Of a stretch of 64,000 nucleotides of DNA, positions 57,982 to 64,000 are shown piece after piece; within the stretch, counting starts at the first letter, position 1, and the number at the start of each line of letters is the position of its first letter. The stretch comes from Haberlea rhodopensis. Its lineage: Eukaryota; Streptophyta; Magnoliopsida; Lamiales; Gesneriaceae. Both the position numbers and the translations under genes were made by a program. The notes beneath the pieces are model-generated. The model saw only the letters and a program-made list of their open reading frames with translations, ran no database searches and was not told where the DNA came from. Where the stretch lies: positions 22,445 to 86,444 of the forward strand of contig CAJQUN010001243.1 in the NCBI GenBank assembly GCA_907163345.1, written 5' to 3'.

Positions 57982-60655
57982 ATATCCCCCACTAAAAGAA
58001 TTTCGTCCTCGAAATTAGCACTGGTGTATCACGTAACACCCAGGCTACACAACAACATGAAGCCATAACCTCGATTCCTGACCATATCAGAATCGTATTA
58101 ATAAACGCGAGGATACTTACCTCTCATCTAACTCTGAAACAGAGCGACATACCAAAACCAACATAACACCCAAGAGGTAAAACGTACCTCGATGCGGGTC
58201 ATCCCAAAAGTCAGCCTCATGACTGCAAAACAACCAATACATACGACTGTAGATCGGACAGTCATCCTTCGATCTAATACTACAGTACGAACACGTCCTG
58301 AATGACACCTCAACCGTAAGAACGTTGACCTCGTGTCAAACTCTGGAGTGGAGTAGACTTCCAAATCCATCATAACGTCAAAGAGCGTCAGTACAACTCA
58401 ACGCTAATAATCCAAAAGCAGTTAGTCATCTGAAACTGCAAGGATTCGAATCGCTCCTGATTCTATCGTAGATATCATCCAATGATATTTTACTATGACT
58501 TACGATGTCTAACATACATCGTTACGAGGGAAACACTAGTACAACCACGGTGTACATATATCAAACCTGGTTTCCACTTTCAAACTTCCTCCATCGAAGG
58601 AGTAGTCGCCTCATTGCAACTTAATTTGGGCAACTCACGGCCACAAATTAAAACAAAAGACATCTCACAAGATGTCCACCTACGGATGTTCCAAGAATCA
58701 TGTCCTGATCATAAATAACAACCGAGACTCCGCAGAGTTTAAAATTCTTAAGGGGCATGCAATAAACCCATTGCATTCTCAACGCTTGTGTCGTCAGCGA
58801 CACTCAACCAATCCGAAATCCTGCCATCCCTTGAAAATCCTCGGATTTAACAATCCAAACTTGGGAAGGCTGTCGCATAACTCGAAGGAAAACACCAACA
58901 AGGGAAATACCTTAACCCTCACAAGAAAATCCCTCCTCAAGGGAGTCAACTAACTTCACGATCATTACTCATAATCATCGTGCCATGGAGATTCCCAATC
59001 TCAAGGTGTTCCATATCTCACATCAGAGATTTAACCATCCAAAAATAGCATAACTCTATGCTTAACAGAGAGGAAATCAATAACTGGCATCCGTATACTC
59101 ACCGGTATACCTGCCTAAGCACTGATATCACATGCATACTCAATGCACTCGGCTCGGGTATCTACCACATATCCCTAAGCCCCCAAACACAACCGTCAAT
59201 TCTGAGTCATTCCTTACTCAGTGGAGGATGAAAATCGACGATTAACAATACACGGTGTGATTCCCAAAATCAACACCACTTGTACCAACTTACCGAATCT
59301 TTCAAAGATTCCCAAATAGGTATAATACTACCTCCTTCCTCGCAAGGGAAGTGCCATCGAACTCGAGATCCACAAGTCTCGAACCATCGTTCGGAAAAAC
59401 TGGATACAATAACACCCATTGTATCCCAATACACGGGTTCCTTTAGATTGAGTCAATAACAACCTGATGACTCTCTTGTTGGTACTCCAACATCCTGAGC
59501 TGTCCCAGACAAGTCTCCAAGATTAAACATAAACGTATACACGTTTCAGCGAGGCATGAACAACCTCAAATGATGTGGTGACTACTAGAGTCCACCACGA
59601 TCCACATCGCATCACCTTACGATTGCCAAACTTGGTTCCAACGAGCAGTATAACGGCTCTAGCAAGCCCATCACGGTACTACACACACGTGGCAGACAGC
59701 CTAGTCTCTGCCTCTTTAGGTTTACCTCAAACCTACTAACAAGACGGACGTTTCCACATGGTATAACATACTATGGGAGGAAAACTCAATAGAGTAGTGG
59801 GTCTTTATCCAACATTCCTCAATGCCGATACACCCTGGACACTCCAATGTCCCTATGTACTTAACATAACCTGATCCTACTCCCTTAGGACCCATCCTAC
59901 ACCCTCAAGGGTGGTGTGATCATGTCTACCACATGTCACATCGACAGAAAGCGAGTAATTTCCTCCATGATTACTCCTGTCGTCAAATTACATGGCCAAA
60001 AGCCATTCCAACGAGCATACCTCAAGGGTATCACCACTCGTAAAATGATTACCCCCAAACATAAGCTGCGGTACAATCACATGTACAGCGCATCCAACCA
60101 TTCCTCGAGCAACCCGCTCGGTATAAGGGTCACGTCCATCGGTGTCGCACACACCACCTTGTGCTCGGTACTGGCACCCAAGGCATACCACTGAATACGT
60201 ATACTCAACGCATCGATCATCGTAACGATGATGCATGTCTAATAAGACATCTCCTACACCATCGTCATCGTCATCCCGTGACGACACATGCCAACTCATG
60301 GCATCTAAAACATTGTCAACTAGTGACGATACATGTACATCAGCGTATGTCAATCCACTATCATGCTAGTAAAATAGGCATAATAAAACATGTATATCAA
60401 TGCATGCCAGCTACAATAAAGCTAATAAAATAGCAATATCTCATACCTCATCGCTAGTGATATAGCGTCATACCTGTCTCCGTCGCTCAATAATAGTGCG
60501 TAATCAGCACCCATCGCTCGAAGGCGGCAAAAATCCTGTGCTGAGTACATAGCGGCAAAATCCCTCGCTATAGAATCGACGGCATGACACCTCGTCATAT
60601 AATAAGTGGCATGAAACCTCGCTATACACCTGAGTATGAATCATCGTCCACATAG

Positions 60656-60870
60656 TAGCGGAAAGAGGCATCGCTATCAATACACCTGGCGGAATGAACC
60701 ATCGCCAATCAATATAGCGGAATGAACCATCGCTACAAATATACCTGGCGGAATGAACCCATCGCCAATAGATATAGCGGAATGAACCGTCGCTATAAAT
60801 ACACCTGGCGGAATGAACCATCGCCAATAGATATAGCGGAATGAACCGTCGCTATAAATACACCTGGAAT
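60656..60870. repeat. 59-bp hairpin array, short version
   Basis: The same unit as 307-945, but only about three and a half units remain (starts near 60656, 60715, 60775 and 60834), after which the sequence jumps to AATTGAGTCACTT. The unit number is therefore polymorphic between copies. Confidence 0.85.
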
Positions 60871-60887
60871 TGAGTCACTTATCAGTA

Positions 60888-61085
60888 GTGTATTTCAATG
60901 CTTCTCACTACTCCTATAAGCGGAATCCTTCCTCGCTTCATATGGACCTTAGTGCAAGCATTGAAATCCTCACTAGGATAACCTGGACTCGTGAAATAGC
61001 AGTGCATTTCAATGCTTCTCACTACTCCATATAAGCGGAATCCTTCCTCGCTTCATATGGACCTTAGTTAAGCATTGAAATCCTC
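60888..61085. repeat. Tandem duplication with ATAAGCGG/CGCTTCATATGG hairpin
   Basis: Two units about 117 bp apart (from CAATGCTTCTCACTACTCC near 60896 and 61013) each hold an AAGCG-N11-CGCTT hairpin. The matching segment is absent from 1-2138, where other arrays occupy the place. Confidence 0.75.
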
Positions 61086-61438
61086 ACTTTATATTTCACA
61101 ATATACATATGCAAAACGATGCGTATCAACATGTATCATATCATAATGCACTATCTTATGCATAACTTGATTTACCTTGTGTTAAATGACTAACCAATAA
61201 TACATGTTGCCCTTGGGATGCCGTACATATGTATAATCATCATTCCTTTCGTATTCCTTATTTCCTGTAAACTGCAACCATCAGGGTTAACAACAATAGC
61301 CATATACGCTATGCATCAACATTCAATACATAATAAAAAGCATTATATGAATGTATGGATATGCAATGTCATGACATTCTTTTTCCTTAAATCCTTATTT
61401 CATCCTGAGCCCTTATCATTAGTACATTTTAATGCTTC

Positions 61439-61640
61439 TTGCTACTCCAGGAAAGCGGAATTCTTCCTCGCTTCCACTGGACTTTAGCGTTGCTACTCCA
61501 TGTAAGCGGGATTCTTCATCGCTTCCAATGGACTTTAGCGTTGCTACTCCATATAAGCGGGACTCTTCATCGCTTCATATGGACTTTAGCATTGCTACTC
61601 CATAAAGCGGGACTCTTCATCGCTTCATATGGACTTTAGC
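61439..61640. repeat. 51-bp hairpin array, copy in element D
   Basis: Four units as in 1519-1722, with TTGCTACTCC at 61439, 61490, 61541 and 61592. The last unit has lost a base or two (CATAAAGCGG). Confidence 0.85.
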
Positions 61641-62065
61641 ATAAGCCATTAAATCCTTACTAAGATAACTTTGACTCAGTGAAATACACCTCTTATATTT
61701 CATAACATGCATATGCAAAAACAATGCACAATAAACATATACCATAACTTAATGCACCACTTTGCATTCATCATGTGTCAAACAGACAATATAAAGTACA
61801 TGTTACCTCGGAAATATCCTTTACCGGATTTTCTTAAAACAACCACAGCTTCCTTGGCACATAATACACGGGGTGCCAGACATCCCTATAAATGTCATCT
61901 ATCGTGTTCCACACGATTCCTGCAACCACAATGGTTAGCAATACCACTTTTCATATCATAAGAGCCATAAAACAATTGTTATGTCATACAACATAATGCA
62001 ATCATGCATAAATATGTGCTATCAATAACTTCCTAGGCCCTTAACAGCCCCAATGAGCAACCACT

Positions 62066-62077
62066 GCTCTGATACCA
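62066..62077 (-). other. Element D primer-binding site
   Basis: The minus strand reads TGGTATCAGAGC, four bases from the LTR end at 62082. Confidence 0.9.
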
Positions 62078-62081
62078 CTAA

Positions 62082-64000
62082 TGTAAGGACCCAAGCCCTT
62101 AAACCTTGATTAGTGTATTAACCACTATGTGTGGTACATGCTTTCTATAAATGTCAATCGGGAAGCTCTGATGATACTTAATCATTGCCTGTCAATGAAA
62201 GACTCATATGTTTGCCCTTTACCAACCCCTTGGTGCCACTTTTCACATTGTAAACTTTATAAAAATTTGGGCAGAGTCTTCCCCATAAATAGAGCTATCC
62301 CAAAAAAAGAGTACAACACATAACAAAATTCCCGGCCAGGGAAAGCATAATACTCAACAGAAAGCAGTAATACAAGTAATTCCCAGCCAGGGAAGACACC
62401 ACACATATGTCAACAAAAGTGGGTTCCAACACCCACATAATACACCAATGACTCTCATATCATTCTAGCAATTCAACCTAATTGCATGCAACCTTAATGA
62501 AAGAGAGAAAGGCTCATGCCTTATATACAATCCATATACAAGTATAATCGTGCTCACATGCGAGCATCATGAATATGTATAAATCCTCAGGTGTATATAT
62601 AGGTACTCTATACGATACCGTGCTCCATCAAGCCCTGGTACACGATCCTGGGGAGTACCTCAAATCAACAGCTCGAGCTCAGCTCATAGCCATCGATGTA
62701 CCTGTCCACCTGTCCCAACAGAGACAGCCCCCAACGGGGTTGAGCATACCAATACACAAAATCCCATAATCATAATAATGAAATTCATAATTTACAACAC
62801 AATAAATACTAATGAATTTAAATGATACTCCCTGGATGGCAACATCCTCATCCGGATTCCGTGTACTGTCCCTGTTCTCACAACATCAAACTCATCAAAT
62901 CTCATAAATCAGTAAATCAACGCATTGATTAACTCATCGCATGCCTAATCCTCGAATATCAACATATAGTGATTACAAATTCATTAAACATGCAATTACA
63001 GATATCACAATATCTAATACTGATTTCACAACCTTGCTATCAATCACAGATAGCTCAAATGCCTTAGCATTTATTTACCAATCCTTCATTATACTTAGGA
63101 CATCTCAAGTGTCTTATATGAATACATGAGTCTACAAACCTAACATCTCAAATGTCTTATAATGAATACACGATTCTACGAACTTAGACATCTCAAATGT
63201 CTTACGAAGAATGCATGATTCTACAAAACCTAGACATCTCAAATGTCTCATAATATAGTCATATAAACCCAGTACCCCTTATATCATGTAAGAGTCATCC
63301 TACTCTAATGTCACGCACGCTACAACGGCGATATCAAGATTTGGGTCATTCCTTGGCTATATCAACATATGTATAACCATACGCAAAACATTCAATGCAA
63401 TCAAAATACCTTATGCTTTCACATATATATAGTAATGCTCGTACGTCGCACGTACCTTAATCTCCGAAGTCCGAGCCAACCTTGCTCGAGTTCCATGCCC
63501 CAGAGGAATGATGTGCTAACACGATAATAAATAATTCACAATTATTACGAACATGTAACCTATGCTCAAGCACACCCATATCCTCACAACATTGTCAAAC
63601 ACGACAATATCCTCTTAAAGGACCCGGGGCTGGGTACATGCCGGGAAGGAATAAATGAGCCACTCGAAATTTGTTCAAGAATGCCCTACAAAAATCGAAC
63701 CTTAATCTCACAATTTCGAACCCAATAAATACCATAATCCATCTAAAATGTCAATTAAGCTATCCAAGCAAGAATCAACATCCCTGACAAAAACCCCCAT
63801 TTTCGAACTCAACCCCATAATTCGAATCCAACAAGCCCTTAAATTCGAACCCTTAAAAAATCCTAAAATTCGAACAAAAGTTTTTCAATTCGATCTCAAT
63901 CAAGCATCATAATCCTCTTAAAACTGCAATAATCGATCAATTGCACGAAATAATACCCTGCCAAAAAACCCCAAAATTCGAAATCAAACCCTACAATTTT
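62082..64000 (-). mobile_element. Element D 5' LTR, cut by window end
   Basis: Matches 55321-57240 closely, with many single-base insertions and deletions and few substitutions. It carries the same hairpin at about 63443-63457, the CCCC box near 62728, and LTR end CTTACA at 62082. The start of the LTR (about 700 bp) and the target duplicate lie outside the window. Confidence 0.85.

Larger units (their letters stand above)
57982..62081 (-). mobile_element. Element D interior, 4.1 kb without coding capacity
   Basis: Bounded by a PBS (62066-62077) and a polypurine tract with the CGAGGACGAAAT motif (about 58000-58015), so it is a complete interior. No frame exceeds about 120 codons and no gag, RT or integrase motif is readable. 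The PBS-proximal 1.7 kb holds hairpin arrays (60450-61640). The block at 59450-60330 is shared with 53600-54640. Structurally this is a large retrotransposon derivative relying on proteins from a relative. Confidence 0.8.

Noticed and set aside
58117..60353. Coding genes in the element D interior
   Set aside because: Several frames of 60-120 codons on both strands with no motif. Lengths are in the chance range for this composition.
1..64000. Integrated plant virus (pararetrovirus or other)
   Set aside because: All retroid motifs seen are Ty1/copia or Ty3/gypsy type with LTRs. No movement protein or coat-protein signature of a caulimovirus was recognised.

Overview
The window is plant nuclear DNA, most likely from a eudicot. 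It holds one intact host gene with ten exons and plant-type GT-AG introns, buried in nested LTR retrotransposons whose primer-binding sites match plant initiator Met-tRNA. Nothing bacterial, organellar or viral was recognised. Function calls come from reading the sequence; no searches were run.

Layout. 1-4783: partial minus-strand Ty3/gypsy-like element (family C; leader, PBS and 5' LTR) inserted in the gag of an older Athila-like element. 4784-8899: that Athila remnant, also split by a family A solo LTR (5093-7102). 8900-23775: a minus-strand element (family B) with a non-coding interior, itself hit by a Ty1/copia element (9253-14125) and a second family A solo LTR (21609-23627). 23776-27600: Athila 3' region and LTR fragments. 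27640-28018: decayed gene fragment. 28899-33563: ERdj3B-type ER chaperone gene with a promoter ER-stress element. About 34535-37619: plus-strand LTR (family E), PBS and a short interior. 37620-44410: minus-strand LTR (family G) and a ruined gag-pol. 44411-49644: plus-strand 3.1-kb LTR (family F), PBS and a mosaic non-coding leader. 49645-55320: minus-strand family A LTR joined to an open integrase-chromodomain reading frame and a hairpin-rich leader. 55321-64000: minus-strand element of family C type (called D) with two LTRs and a 4.1-kb interior without coding capacity.

The most unusual feature is recurrent RNA-hairpin architecture. Dissimilar LTR families carry arrays of short inverted repeats in their leaders or LTRs: TAGCG/CGCTA alternating with TGGCG/CGCCA at 59-bp period, AAGCG/CGCTT at 51 bp, CGTCA/TGACG at about 31 bp, TATGCTC/GAGTATA at 36 bp, and CTAGGGTT/AACCCTAG in the copia leader. 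Arm changes are often matched by compensating changes in the opposite arm, so the fold rather than the sequence seems to be kept. A separate GTACGT/ACGTAC hairpin occurs once per LTR in nearly every family. I infer these are cis-acting RNA elements (packaging, dimerisation, splicing or RNA stability) used by partly non-autonomous elements; the function is not shown by the sequence.

The TE genes here do not form a working set: the copia element keeps only gag and protease, family G has a broken RT, and the family A element keeps only integrase. ERdj3B is the only gene I would expect to give a normal host protein.
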